A stretch of 64,000 nucleotides of DNA from Bacteroidota bacterium (GCA_016707685.1 JADJHE010000007.1:1-64000), one strand, 5' to 3'; numbered from the stretch's first letter, positions 17,677-27,096 are shown. Translations and numbers: made by a program. Notes: generated from the sequence alone by a model not told the origin.

Positions 17677-19088
17677 ATGAAAAAGGTTTTTAAGTTAAGT
17701 TGTATTGCTATCGTTTTAGGATTGTTTGGTGCTTGTTCTTCAGGGACAGAAAAATCAACGGATTCAACAACGGATTCGGTTGTAGTAAAAGAGGATTTTA
17801 AAAAAGCAGAGGTGCTTGATGAAATTATTATCAAAGCAAAACCAGCTGAAACATATGCAGTATACTTGCCTAGTAATTATGATGTTTCTAAAAAGTATCC
17901 TGTTGTTATCACTTTTGATCCTCACGCAGATGGCAAGTTGCCAGTTGCTAAATACAAAGATCTAGCGGAGAAATACGGTTATATTTTAGTAGGTTCAAAT
18001 GTTTCAAAAAATGGAATTCCTTGGAACGAGTCGAGCTACATTGTAAATAATTTGTACACTGATGTGTTGGAGCGTTTTGCTATTGATTCGCAACGTATTT
18101 ATCTAATGGGCTTTTCGGGTGGTGCACGTGTAGCGAATGGCGCCACTATTATTCATGGTGGTATAGCGGGTGTAATTTGTTGCGGTGCAGCTTATCCTGC
18201 AATTAATTCAAAAAGTCCTCGTAACAATTATACGTATTTAGGAATTGTAGGTTTGGATGATTTTAATTATTCTGAAATGCGTAAATACGATATGATTGAT
18301 TTAGCTGGACATAATCTAAAGCATGGGCTGTTAACATTTGAAGGAAAGCATGAATGGCCTCCAGTTGATGTTATGAATGAGGGATTTCTATATTTTGAAT
18401 TTCAGAATATGCGGAAGGATATAAAAACTAAAAATGATGCATTAATAATCAGTATTACCAGCCACAAGTTAGTTTATTGGATTCGTTGATGACTAGCAAA
18501 GAGTCATATCAAGCATATCAATTGTGTCGTAAAACAATTAATTTTTATGATGGCTTAGTTGATTTAAAGCCTTTTTACGATGCTTTTAAGTTATTGAAAA
18601 CAGATGACGCTGTAGATAAAGCTTTGCAACAGGAAGAGCAACAATTGCAAGATGAGGAGCGATTAAAACAAGAATATACTGCTGATTTTCAAACAAAAGA
18701 TATAGCTTGGTGGAAAAAGGAAACAATGCGAATTGCTCAAAAGTCTGCTAGTAAAGATGTTGCTGAGCGACAAAAAGCAAATCGTATGTTGGCTTATTTT
18801 AGTCTAGTTGCGTATATGCAAACAGGTGGAGCTTTATCACAAAATAACATACCCGTTGCTGAAAAGTTCTCTCAAATTTATTTAATTGTAGATCCAAGCA
18901 ATTCTGAAGCACATTACTTAAATGCTGTTCTTAAAGCAAAACAAAATAAATCAACAGAAGCAATTGCAGCTCTGAATAAAGCAATTGAAAATGGCTTTAT
19001 AGATAAAGCACGTTTAAAAAACGATCCAGCTTTCGACACACTAAAAACTGAAAAAGGATTTGATGAACTAGTAGCAAAACTTAATTAG
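17677..19088 (+). CDS. Lipoprotein with alpha/beta-hydrolase domain and C-terminal TPR (frameshifted)
   Basis: The N-terminus is a lipoprotein signal (GLFGACSS, lipid-bearing Cys about residue 20). Residues about 45-235 form an esterase/dienelactone-hydrolase-like alpha/beta fold: YPVVITFDPHADG, IPWNESSYIVNNL and the nucleophile elbow MGFSGGARVANG, with a late FEGKHEWPP carrying the likely catalytic His. The frame breaks near 18447 (AATAATCAG); one extra A gives LINQYYQPQVSLLDSLMTSKES and joins the C-terminal TPR-like helical part ending FDELVAKLN at 19088. Joined length is about 470 residues. The substrate is unknown. It is probably in one transcript with purB. Confidence 0.75.
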
Positions 19089-19097
19089 AATATTCTA

Positions 19098-19140
19098 CAA
19101 AAAATCCCCTTCCAAATTTTTTGGAAGGGGATTTTTGTTT
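19098..19140. terminator. Bidirectional rho-independent terminator
   Basis: AAAATCCCCTTCCAAA and TTTGGAAGGGGATTTT pair around a short T loop, with T-runs on either side. It separates the convergent hydrolase lipoprotein and pyruvate dehydrogenase E2 genes. Confidence 0.9.
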
Positions 19141-19155
19141 TAACGTATTTCAATT

Positions 19156-20739
19156 TTAGATTGAACTTGCACCTAACATCAATACAGGGTTTTCTAAATT
19201 GTGTTTTAAGGTTTGTAAGAAAGCCGAACCCAATGCTCCATCAACCACTCTATGGTCGCATGATAAAGTAACTTTCATAATATTGCCCGGTACAATTTGT
19301 CCGTTTTTAACAACAGGCGTTTGTTTAATTCCACCAACAGCTAAAATACATGCATCAGGAGGATTAATGATGGCAGTGAATTCATCAATACCAAACATTC
19401 CTAAGTTTGAAATAGTAAATGTATTTCCTTCCCAATCGCTTGGTTGTAGTTTTTTATCTTTTGCTTTTACTGCATAGTTACGTACTTCTGTTCCAATTTG
19501 TGTTAATGTTTTACCATCAGCAAAACGAACAACAGGAACCAATAAGCCTTCTTCTACAGCAACTGCAACTCCAATATGAATGTGATTGTTGTAACGAATT
19601 CTATCGCCTAACCATGATGAATTAATTTTAGGATGTTTGCGTAAACTCATCGCAACAGCTTTTATTACCATGTCGTTGAATGAAATTTTAATTCCAGCAA
19701 CAGTATTAATTGCTTCACGAGCTTTCATTGCTTCATCCATATCAATTTCCATTGTTAAATAGAAATGAGGAGCAGAGAATTTACTTTCACCCAATCTGCG
19801 TGCAATTGTTTTACGCATTTGTGAAACTGGTTCTTCTGTAAAGCTTTCTACACCAACAAATGCTGGCATCGATGAGCCTCCGTTTGATTTGAAATTATCA
19901 ATATCGCGTTTTACAATTCGTTCATTATCGCCACTGCCTTTTAATGCAGCGATGCTAATTCCTTTGTCTTCTGCTAATTTTTTAGCAAGAGGAGAAATTT
20001 TTGCTCTTGAACCATCGTTTGTAGTTGAAGCTATAAGAGTAGCTTTTTCTCAGCACAACTTGTGTTTTTTCATCAGCTTTTCGCAACTTTCAACTTTCGA
20101 ACTTTGAACAGAGTTGCATCCGCAGCAACAATAGCAGCAACATCTTCACCACCTTTACCTAAAATTGCAAGGATGGAATCAACTGGAGCTCCTTTGCCTT
20201 CTTGAACACCAATGTGTAATAAAACACCATCCTGGAACGATTCAAATTCCATGGTTGCTTTATCTGTTTGTATATCTGCTAATAATTCGCCTGACTTTAC
20301 TTTATCTCCAACTTTTTTATGCCATTTAGCAACAGTACCTTCTGTCATTGTATCGCTTAGCTTTGGCATGCGAACAATTTGAACAGTATCAGGAATTTTT
20401 ACTTCTACCGTTTCTTTCTTTGCTTCAACTTTTACGAACTTCTTCTTTGCTCTCCACTCCATTGTCTGCCTTAGACGCTAACAATGCAGAAATATCTTCA
20501 CCTTCTTTACCTAAAATAGCAAGGATTGAATCAACTGGTGCACCTTTACCTTCTTGAACACCAATATACAATAAAACACCATTTTGAAATGATTCAAATT
20601 CCATGGTTGCTTTATCGGTTTCAATATCAGCTAATACTTCACCAGATTTTATTTTATCACCCACTTTTTTATGCCATTTAGCAACAACACCATCGGTCAT
20701 TGTATCACTTAATTTGGGCATTCGTACTATTTCAGCCAT
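19156..20739 (-). CDS. aceF: Pyruvate dehydrogenase E2, dihydrolipoamide acetyltransferase (frameshifted)
   Basis: Two lipoyl domains are visible, each with the lipoylated lysine in ETDKATMEFES or QTDKATMEFES. The first starts at ATG 20739 (MAEIVRMPKLSDTMTDG). A peripheral-subunit-binding domain follows (GSRAKISPLAKKLAEDKG, GSGDNERIVKRDIDNF), then the catalytic domain with DHRVVDGALGSAF near the end. E2 transfers acetyl groups to CoA in the pyruvate dehydrogenase complex. The frame breaks at an A-run (20430-20433, plus-strand TTTT) between the lipoyl domains and again in the linker around 20045-20115. An intact E2 is expected to be needed, so I read these as assembly indels. Joined length is about 525 residues. 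Confidence 0.88.
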
Positions 20740-20761
20740 AAATGAAATTAAAGATTAAATA

Positions 20762-21139
20762 TTAAAAATTAAAGATTAGGTTTGTAATTTTATTGATTTT
20801 GCTTTGATGTTTTACAATGGCAGTTAATATATTAATAATGCTATCTATTTCTTTTAAATAATTTGTATAGTCAATGTTTACCAATTGACTCTTGTCTAAC
20901 AACCTAAGCCAATATCTAGTTTCTCGTGCTTCTTTCAAAGAAATGCCCATTTTTGCGGTAAATTCTTTTTTAGATATAGCACCGATCGCTTCTTCTACAT
21001 TTGCTCCAATACTTGTTCCGGAGCGCAGTATTTGTTTTGAAAGAACGAACTCTTTATTGTCAATTAATTCTTTATAAAGCTCAATAATTAAAAGTGCAAA
21101 ATCAAAAGATTTGTTAGCAATTAAATTATCGTCCTTCAT
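20762..21139 (-). CDS. Four-helix-bundle protein (S23/ivp family)
   Basis: This 125-residue helical protein has the family's hallmarks: KSFDFALLIIELYKEL, LSKQILRSGTSIGANVEEA, KEFTAKMGISLKEARETRYW and LLDKSQLV. Relatives were first noticed as ORFs inside 23S rRNA intervening sequences, but many, like this one, are ordinary chromosomal genes. The function is unknown. It sits between pdhA and the E2 gene, unrelated to either, and is bordered by very AT-rich, ATTAAAGATTAAA-like sequence on its downstream side. That looks like insertion of a small unit into an existing operon. Start ATG 21139, 26 bases after the pdhA stop. Confidence 0.88.
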   Translation of the reverse strand: MKDDNLIANKSFDFALLIIELYKELIDNKEFVLSKQILRSGTSIGANVEEAIGAISKKEFTAKMGISLKEARETRYWLRLLDKSQLVNIDYTNYLKEIDSIINILTAIVKHQSKINKITNLIFNF

Positions 21140-21165
21140 TTTTAATTCTTCATTTTATAATTCGC

Positions 21166-22209
21166 TTACAATACCAAAATGTATGGGTAATCATCTTGTA
21201 CGTATACATCTTTGTACAATTCATCAGCAGTAGGGTATGGCGACTCTTCACCAAATTTTACTGATTCAGCAACAATATCATCTACATTTTGTTCGATTGC
21301 TTCAATCTCTTTATCGCTCGCCCATTTATTTTTTTTAATGGTTGCCAATACTTTTTCGATAGGATCTTGCGCTTGGTATTCTTTTACTTCGTCTTTTGTA
21401 CGGTAGGTTTGTGCATCACTCATAGAGTGACCTTTGTAGCGGTAGGTTTTCATTTCCAACAAGGTTGGACCATCGCCTTTACGAGCTCTTGCAACAGCTT
21501 CTTCAATTGCTTCATGAACGGCTTCGCAAGTCATTCCATCAACTGGTTTTGCTGGCATATCGTATGCTAATCCCAGTTTCCATAAGTCGTGTACATTTGA
21601 AGTACGTTCAACCGATGTTCCCATGGCATAATTGTTATTTTCAATGATAAAAATTACAGGTAATTTCCACAACATGGCCATGTTAAAGGCTTCGTGCAAT
21701 GCTCCCTGACGAACAGCTCCGTCACCCATGTAACAAAGTGTTACGTTATCATTTCCATTGTATTTATCTGCAAATGCAATTCCTGCTCCTAATGGAATTT
21801 GTCCTCCCACAATTCCATGTCCACCAAAAAAGTTAAACTCTTTCGAAAACATGTGCATGGATCCACCTTTACCTTTTGAACAGCCGGTTACTTTTGCCAT
21901 CATCTCTGCCATCACATATTTTGGATGCATTCCACGTCCAATTGGATGAGCATGATCACGGTAAGCAGTAATTACACGGTCGTCTTTTCTTAATACTGAT
22001 TCAGAACCTGCTACCAAAGCTTCTTGTCCAATGTATAAATGGCAAAAACCTCTGATTTTTTGTTGAATATAAAGATGTCCTGTTTTTTCTTCGAATTTGC
22101 GCATCAACAACATTGATTCATACCATTTCATGTATGTTTCTTTGCTGAACTTTGTAGCCGATTTTGCTTCAGTGGATGCTTTCTTATTTTTAGCTGCAAC
22201 TTTTTCCAT
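21166..22209 (-). CDS. pdhA: Pyruvate dehydrogenase E1 component, alpha subunit
   Basis: The 347-residue protein shows FCHLYIGQEALVAG, VITAYRDHAHPIGRG, MHMFSKEFNFFGGHGIVGGQ and the thiamine-diphosphate motif GDGAVRQGALHEAFNMA closing with IENNNYAMGTS, then YRYKGHSMSDAQTYRTK. It decarboxylates pyruvate together with a beta subunit, which is not in this window, and passes the acetyl group to E2 encoded downstream. Start ATG 22209. The last residues (YPYILVL) differ from what I remember of relatives, which may reflect the insertion downstream. A TAAATTTG box (22233-22240, minus strand) is a possible -7 element. Confidence 0.94.
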   Translation of the reverse strand: MEKVAAKNKKASTEAKSATKFSKETYMKWYESMLLMRKFEEKTGHLYIQQKIRGFCHLYIGQEALVAGSESVLRKDDRVITAYRDHAHPIGRGMHPKYVMAEMMAKVTGCSKGKGGSMHMFSKEFNFFGGHGIVGGQIPLGAGIAFADKYNGNDNVTLCYMGDGAVRQGALHEAFNMAMLWKLPVIFIIENNNYAMGTSVERTSNVHDLWKLGLAYDMPAKPVDGMTCEAVHEAIEEAVARARKGDGPTLLEMKTYRYKGHSMSDAQTYRTKDEVKEYQAQDPIEKVLATIKKNKWASDKEIEAIEQNVDDIVAESVKFGEESPYPTADELYKDVYVQDDYPYILVL

Positions 22210-22295
22210 ATCTAGTTATAGTTTAGAGAAAACAAATTTAACGATAAAATTGATATGAAATATGCAATTTTTCGATTGTTTTAGTGGTCAAAACC

Positions 22296-22787
22296 TTAAG
22301 ATTTTTTCAATTCTTCGGCTTTAAACATAAATGGCAGTAAATCCGAAATGCTTTTTACAACACGTATTTTGCCGGTTTCGCCTGCTAAAATTATTTTAAT
22401 GTTCGATTTATAGCGCATTTCATACTCCGCAATGGCTTGTCGGCAAGCCCCACAAGGCGATAAGGGCTCATTTACATGAAATGTTTTCGATTTGCAAGTA
22501 ACAGCAATTGCCTCAATGGGCACTTCTGGGAAGTGAGCTCCTGCTGCATAAATTGCAACTCTTTCGGCACACAAACCACTAGGGTAGGCTACATTCTCTT
22601 GGTTATTTCCTGTAATAATTTCGCCATTTTTTAATAAAAGAGCCGCTCCCACATAAAATTGCGAGTAGGGTGCATAGGCCGAATCGGCTATATTTCGCGC
22701 TTGCACCAGTAATTCTTGTTCTTTAGCATTTAACTCGTTTTCGGAGTCGTATTCTAAAAATTCTATTTTAAGTTCTTTCTTATTCAT
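22296..22787 (-). CDS. cdd: Cytidine deaminase
   Basis: The protein deaminates cytidine and deoxycytidine to uridine forms in pyrimidine salvage. It contains AYAPYSQFYVGAALLLKNG, the proton-shuttle motif GLCAERVAIYAAG and the zinc motif SPCGACRQAIAEYE. I start at ATG 22787 (163 residues) rather than the TTG three codons upstream. A TACCTTTG box on the minus strand (22811-22818) lies just upstream, giving a very short leader. Confidence 0.95.
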   Translation of the reverse strand: MNKKELKIEFLEYDSENELNAKEQELLVQARNIADSAYAPYSQFYVGAALLLKNGEIITGNNQENVAYPSGLCAERVAIYAAGAHFPEVPIEAIAVTCKSKTFHVNEPLSPCGACRQAIAEYEMRYKSNIKIILAGETGKIRVVKSISDLLPFMFKAEELKKS

Positions 22788-22810
22788 TTTATTCAAATCG
22801 TATTAGTATT

Positions 22811-22818
22811 CAAAGGTA
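22811..22818 (-). promoter_or_regulatory. Promoter -7 box for cdd (TACCTTTG)
   Basis: On the minus strand the sequence reads TACCTTTG, matching TAnnTTTG. It is 24 bases before the cdd ATG. A clear -33 TTG at the canonical spacing is absent. Confidence 0.45.
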
Positions 22819-22854
22819 AGTTATTTAAGTAAATTAAGCTATTTATAGAAATGC

Positions 22855-22884
22855 TTGTCAAATGATGCTAGGGGACTACCTTTG
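22855..22884 (+). promoter_or_regulatory. Complete Bacteroidota-type promoter (TTG-N19-TACCTTTG)
   Basis: TTG at 22855-22857 is followed after exactly 19 bases by TACCTTTG at 22877-22884, the canonical sigma-ABfr arrangement. It points toward the lipoprotein gene at 23090 and would give a leader of about 200 bases. I see nothing else in the remaining 22819-23089 region. Confidence 0.6.
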
Positions 22885-23089
22885 ATTTTTAAATGCTCAA
22901 ATTGCAAATCAAGGGATTTGATAGAAAAGATCGTCTATTGTTATAGCTAGAGAATAAAATTTGTGTTGTAAAAGAAACCATCAATTCATAATTGTAGCAT
23001 TGAATTTTTATAACAGTAAGCTTTAAATCCTTTTAAATGAGCAAATATTGGCTTAATATTGTATTGATATTAAATTTACATTTTATACT

Positions 23090-23485
23090 ATGAAAAAATT
23101 AGTTTTAGCACTTGTTATTTTTACTTCAATCGTTATCACTTCCTGTAAAAAGCCTGCTGGCGAAGGCGGAAATTCATCCATCAAAGGAAATATTTGGGTG
23201 GAAGAATGGGATGCTACATATACTATTCATTTATCTGCCAACGACCGTGTGGGTATGAATGAAGATGTTTATATCATCTATGGTGATGATGTTTCTTATG
23301 GCGACAAAATTTCATGCAGCTACGATGGAACATTCGAATTCAAATATTTGAGAAAAGGAACGTATACCGTATATGTTTATTCAAAAGACCCAGGTCCTTC
23401 CGGAACAAAAGCAATTGTTAAAACGGTGGATATTACCGACAAAAAACAAACCGTTGATGCTGGCGAGTTTACTATAAAAGACTAA
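23090..23485 (+). CDS. Small lipoprotein, unknown function
   Basis: This 131-residue protein has a lipoprotein signal (IVITSCKKPAG, Cys 19). The mature part is beta-rich: GNIWVEEWDATYTIHLSAND, YIIYGDDVSYGDKISCSYDG, FEFKYLRKGTYTVYVYSKD and VKTVDITDKKQTVDAGEF. The last phrases resemble a small prealbumin/Cna-B-like beta sandwich. It lies four bases before the YD-type repeat protein and is probably the first gene of the plus-strand set that continues into the VTC/DUF4956/DUF2490 genes. The function is not recognised. Confidence 0.75.
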   Translation: MKKLVLALVIFTSIVITSCKKPAGEGGNSSIKGNIWVEEWDATYTIHLSANDRVGMNEDVYIIYGDDVSYGDKISCSYDGTFEFKYLRKGTYTVYVYSKDPGPSGTKAIVKTVDITDKKQTVDAGEFTIKD

Positions 23486-23489
23486 ATCT

Positions 23490-24050
23490 ATGAAATACGT
23501 AATAGCACTTGTACTATCTTTTCTTTCGCTTTTGGGCTTTGCGCAGAGCAAAAAAGAAATTAAAAAATTTAAAATTAAATCGACTACCGTTACTGTTGTT
23601 GACTCGAAAGAGGATACAAATGGTAAATTGAAAAAAGAATCGTATGAAAAGTATGATTCAAATGGAAATGTTGTTGAGGAAGAAGAGTACAACAAGGATG
23701 GTAGCTTTAAAAAGAAAGCGACACGCAAGTTCAATAAGAACAACGATGTTGTAGAAGAAATTACATTTGATGAAAAAGGAACTGTAAAAAAGAAAACAGT
23801 TACAGAATACAAAGATAAAAATCCTGCTACCGAAATTGTATACGATGCACAAGGCAAAGTACTTGAAAAAACCATTTTTACATTCAATGCATTGGGCGAA
23901 AAAATTCAAGAACTAACCTACGATGATAAAGGCAAAACAATTAAAAAGTCCTTGTTTACTTACGATAAAAATGGTTTAAAAACCGAAAAGAAAACCTACA
24001 ATGGTGCAGGAGAGCTAATTCAGACTAAAAAATACACTTACGAATATTAA
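23490..24050 (+). CDS. Secreted protein with degenerate YD-type repeats
   Basis: This 186-residue protein has a signal peptide (LLGFAQSKKE). The rest consists of about six repeats of roughly 20 residues with a Tyr/Phe-Asp-x-x-Gly core: KYDSNGNVVEEEEYN, FDEKGTVKKKTVTEY, YDAQGKVLEKTIFTF, YDDKGKTIKKSLFTY and YNGAGELIQTKKYTY. They resemble short RHS/YD or MORN-like repeats of Bacteroidota. Charged lysine and glutamate dominate. It sits between the lipoprotein and the VTC-domain gene with gaps of four and one bases, so co-expression is likely. Function unknown. Confidence 0.75.
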   Translation: MKYVIALVLSFLSLLGFAQSKKEIKKFKIKSTTVTVVDSKEDTNGKLKKESYEKYDSNGNVVEEEEYNKDGSFKKKATRKFNKNNDVVEEITFDEKGTVKKKTVTEYKDKNPATEIVYDAQGKVLEKTIFTFNALGEKIQELTYDDKGKTIKKSLFTYDKNGLKTEKKTYNGAGELIQTKKYTYEY

Positions 24051-24051
24051 G

Positions 24052-24817
24052 TTGGATCAACTAAAAGAAATATTAAATACGTTTACACCCATTACACTAG
24101 CCGAAATGGATAGCGTAAAATTGATGGACAGAACGGATACAAAATTTTTGTTTCCTGTTAATAGTTTACATGCTATTTTAAATGAAATTAAAGACCAGTA
24201 CCGAATTTTAGAAGTAAATGGTAATCGAATCAGTCAATACGAATCTTTGTATTTTGATACGCCTGATTTTGATTTGTTTCACCAGCACAGACGCGGAAAG
24301 CTGAATCGTTATAAAGTACGCTTTAGAAGATATGTGGAATCGGAGCTTAATTTTTTTGAAATCAAATTCAAAAACAATAAAGGTAGAACCATAAAAGACA
24401 GAGTGAAACAAAAGCAAATTGATGGAACAATTCAAGATAAAGCAGAAGTATTGTTGAAGGAGAAAACGACCATTGTGCCGAATAGCATTAGAAGCAAAAT
24501 TTTGGGTAAACTATTCACGCATTACATTTGTAAATAAAAATTCGCCAGAACGAGTTACACTCGATTTAAATTTGCATTTCAAGAATGAATCACAATTAAA
24601 AAACATCGAAAATTTAGTAATTGCAGAAGTAAAACAAGACAAAGCAACACCATCGCCATTTATTAAAGTAATGCGCAAGCATTTTATTCGTGAAGGTTCA
24701 ATTAGTAAATATTGTTTTGGTGTAATTAGTTTATTCGAAAAAATAAAACACAATAATTTTAAACCCAAATTAATTTCCATTAAAAAAGTAACACATGCTA
24801 CTAGTACAAGCGCTTAG
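24052..24817 (+). CDS. VTC-domain (polyphosphate polymerase-like) protein (frameshifted)
   Basis: The N-terminal part has MDRTDTKFLFPVNSLHAIL, YESLYFDTPDFDLFHQHRRG and NRYKVRFRRYVESELNFFEIK, the Lys/Arg-lined tunnel motifs of the VTC domain (CYTH/triphosphate-tunnel fold). VTC domains make polyphosphate in yeast; bacterial members next to DUF4956 proteins are presumed related. A break near 24480-24495 moves to the frame reading LEAKFWVNYSRITFVNKNSPER, LDLNLHF and VIAEVKQDKATPSPFIKVMR. The joined protein is about 254 residues. The start is TTG 24052, directly after the previous stop. The DUF4956 gene overlaps its 3' end. Confidence 0.82.
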
Positions 24818-25350
24818 CGAAGAGACTGTTGGTACAGCCTTTAATTTATTTGAAAAATTATCAATGAAATTTTTCTCACGACTATTGATTGATTTTGTGT
24901 CGGTGTTTATTTTAATACGATTCATTTATTATCCTATTTATAAAAACAGGGAATTCTTTTTTACCTTCTTTATTTTTAACCTTATCATTTTCTTAATCAC
25001 CTTCTTATTGAATAAAGTAGAGATGAGTATGGGCGCAGCATTTGGTTTGTTTGCTGTGTTCTCCATGTTGCGTTACCGTACCGAAGGCATCTCCATGAAA
25101 GATATGACTTATTTGTTTTTGGTAATTGCAATGGGTTTGATTACAGCTGTGAGTAACGGGAATTGGGATGAACTTTCATTGTTGAACTTAATTATCATTG
25201 TGTTTACGTATTTGTATTAAACCTGAATTTAAAGAACAATTAATTGCCGATTTAGAAAGCAGAACAGGAATTAAAATTAACCGTATTAGCATTAATAAAG
25301 TTGATTTTTTGAAAGATACAGCGGTGATTAGAATTTATTATTACGAATAG
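24795..25350 (+). CDS. DUF4956 membrane protein (frameshifted and apparently shortened)
   Basis: The first 141 codons give a membrane protein with four segments and the family core VEMSMGAAFGLFAVFSMLRYRTEGISMKD (quoted here only to identify the block at about residues 73-100). The frame stops at 25220, but the next frame continues IKPEFKEQLIADLESRTGIK and INKVDFLKDTAVIRIYYYE to a TAG at 25348. In relatives I remember, about 25 residues separate the last membrane segment from this tail, so sequence may be missing at 25215 beyond a simple one-base shift. DUF4956 proteins are regular partners of VTC-domain proteins. It overlaps the VTC gene by 23 bases. Confidence 0.75.
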
Positions 25351-25355
25351 TTTTT

Positions 25356-26051
25356 ATGAATATACTTGTGAAGTCACGTTTTATAGCCATTGTATTGTTT
25401 TTAGTTTGCTTCAATTCTGTTTCGGGGCAAGTTATTAATGATGCTGGATTGTGGACAACGTTCAATGTGGAGAAAAAGCTGAACAAAAAAGTTTCGTTTT
25501 TCTTGACTGAGGAATTTCGTATGCGTGAAAACATCACACGATTAAATTTATTTTATACCGATTTAGGTTTTTCGTACAAGCCAAAAGATTTTGTTAAATT
25601 ATCCTTGTCGTACCGTAATATTGAAAAATATGGTTGGGACAATACCTTTAGTTATCGTCACCGTTTTACATTCGATATTGTATTAAAAACCAAATTGGAC
25701 AAAATCGGATTATCCTATCGTCACCGATTGCAAACGGAGTATCGAGATATTAAAACAAGTGCAAATGGAATGCTGCCAGAATGGTTTTCTAGAAGTAAAT
25801 TCGAAGCAAAATATGATATAGGAACAAAGGTAACACCGTACCTTTCTGTTGAATTAAGATATCAACTGCGTGCTCCACGTCAGGTTGAATCCGATGGAAC
25901 TTGGCATCGTATAAGATATGCAGGAGGAATTAATTATGAGTTAAATAAACGAAACACCCTTGGTGCTTATTATTTAATTCAGAATGAATTCAATGTTTCC
26001 TCTCCACAAAACCAATACATCATTGGATTGGAGTATTCCATAGCTCTTTAA
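25356..26051 (+). CDS. DUF2490-family outer-membrane protein
   Basis: This 231-residue protein has a signal peptide (CFNSVSGQ). Alternating strands follow: WTTFNVEKKLNKKVSFFLTEE, LNLFYTDLGFSYKPKDFVKL, KIGLSYRHRLQTEYRD, YLSVELRYQLRAPRQ and INYELNKRNTLGAYY, with YIIGLEYSIAL at the end. This is the pattern of DUF2490, a small beta-barrel family common in Bacteroidota. It closes the VTC/DUF4956 cluster, starting six bases after the DUF4956 stop. Start ATG 25356. Confidence 0.85.
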   Translation: MNILVKSRFIAIVLFLVCFNSVSGQVINDAGLWTTFNVEKKLNKKVSFFLTEEFRMRENITRLNLFYTDLGFSYKPKDFVKLSLSYRNIEKYGWDNTFSYRHRFTFDIVLKTKLDKIGLSYRHRLQTEYRDIKTSANGMLPEWFSRSKFEAKYDIGTKVTPYLSVELRYQLRAPRQVESDGTWHRIRYAGGINYELNKRNTLGAYYLIQNEFNVSSPQNQYIIGLEYSIAL

Positions 26052-26214
26052 TTTTTTTATTCAAAATTGTTGCATTTGCTCTTCTTGGCCGATTTTCTGA
26101 AAAATGGTAATTGTTTGTAATATACGATAATGATGCTGATTGTAATTGTATTAAAAACTTATAATGATTTTGTTGTAGTATTGCAATGCTTTTGGTGTGG
26201 TGGAGCGATCCGAG

Positions 26215-27096
26215 TTACGCCATAAAAATATGCTTCTCCGCATGGTACGAAGAGCGAACCAATGGTCCACTTTCAACAAAGCGAAATCCTTTTGCTAATC
26301 CTGCTTCTTTGTATTTTGCAAATGCCTCAGGGCGAATAAATGCTGCCACAGGCAAATGTTTTGGAGTTGGTTGTAGGTATTGTCCCATTGTTAGTACATC
26401 GCATCCCGAAGCTCTCAAATCATCCATCGTTTCATAGATTTCTTCTTCGGTTTCGCCCAAGCCTAGCATAATTCCCGATTTGGTTTTAACACCAGCATCG
26501 TGCAAGCGTTTAATTACTTCTAAGCTTCTATCATATTTAGCTTGAATACGCACTTGTTTGGTCAATCGTCTAACCGTTTCTAAATTATGCGAAACAATAT
26601 CTGGATTTACATCAATGATGCGTTGTAGGTTTTCCCATTTTCCTTGAAAGTCGGGAATTAATGTTTCAAATTTTGTTTGTGGGCTCGCTTTACGAATGGC
26701 ATTGATTGTTTCTACCCAAATAGTAGAACCACCATCTTTTAAATCATCTCTATCCACCGAAGTAATTACACAGTGTTTGATATTCATCAAACGTACCGAT
26801 TCTGCAACACGTTCCGGTTCTTTTAAATCTGCAGGTAATGGTCTGCCAGTTGCTACAGCACAAAATCCGCAGGAACGGGTACAAATGTTTCCAAGAATCA
26901 TAAAGGTTGCTGTTCCAGCTCCCCAGCATTCTCCCATGTTTGGGCAGTTTCCGCTTTCGCAGATGGTATGTAATTTATGAGTAGATACAATTTGGCGAAC
27001 TTGAGCGTACTCTTTTCCTGTTGGTAATTTTACTCTTAACCAATCAGGTTTTCTTGCAAATTGTTTTTCTTCTTTGGTAGTTGTTATTTCGTTCAT
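26215..27096 (-). CDS. lipA: Lipoyl synthase
   Basis: This radical-SAM enzyme inserts two sulphurs into octanoyl chains on E2 and related proteins, so it serves the pyruvate dehydrogenase encoded elsewhere in this window. It has the auxiliary cluster motif CESGNCPNMGEC, the SAM cluster motif CTRSCGFCAV, then TSVDRDDLKDGGS, PDIVSHNLETV and KSGIMLGLGETEEE. The last residues include SGPLVRSSYHAEKH with the conserved Arg-Ser-Ser-Tyr. I start at ATG 27096; a GTG one codon earlier is also open. Full length (293 residues). Confidence 0.97.
   Translation of the reverse strand: MNEITTTKEEKQFARKPDWLRVKLPTGKEYAQVRQIVSTHKLHTICESGNCPNMGECWGAGTATFMILGNICTRSCGFCAVATGRPLPADLKEPERVAESVRLMNIKHCVITSVDRDDLKDGGSTIWVETINAIRKASPQTKFETLIPDFQGKWENLQRIIDVNPDIVSHNLETVRRLTKQVRIQAKYDRSLEVIKRLHDAGVKTKSGIMLGLGETEEEIYETMDDLRASGCDVLTMGQYLQPTPKHLPVAAFIRPEAFAKYKEAGLAKGFRFVESGPLVRSSYHAEKHIFMA

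Noticed and set aside
20762..21139. An rRNA intervening sequence because of the S23-like protein
   Set aside because: No rRNA sequence surrounds it; it is flanked by pyruvate dehydrogenase genes.
26052..26214. Terminator between the DUF2490 gene and lipA
   Set aside because: I could not find a convincing hairpin with a T-run in this convergent gap.
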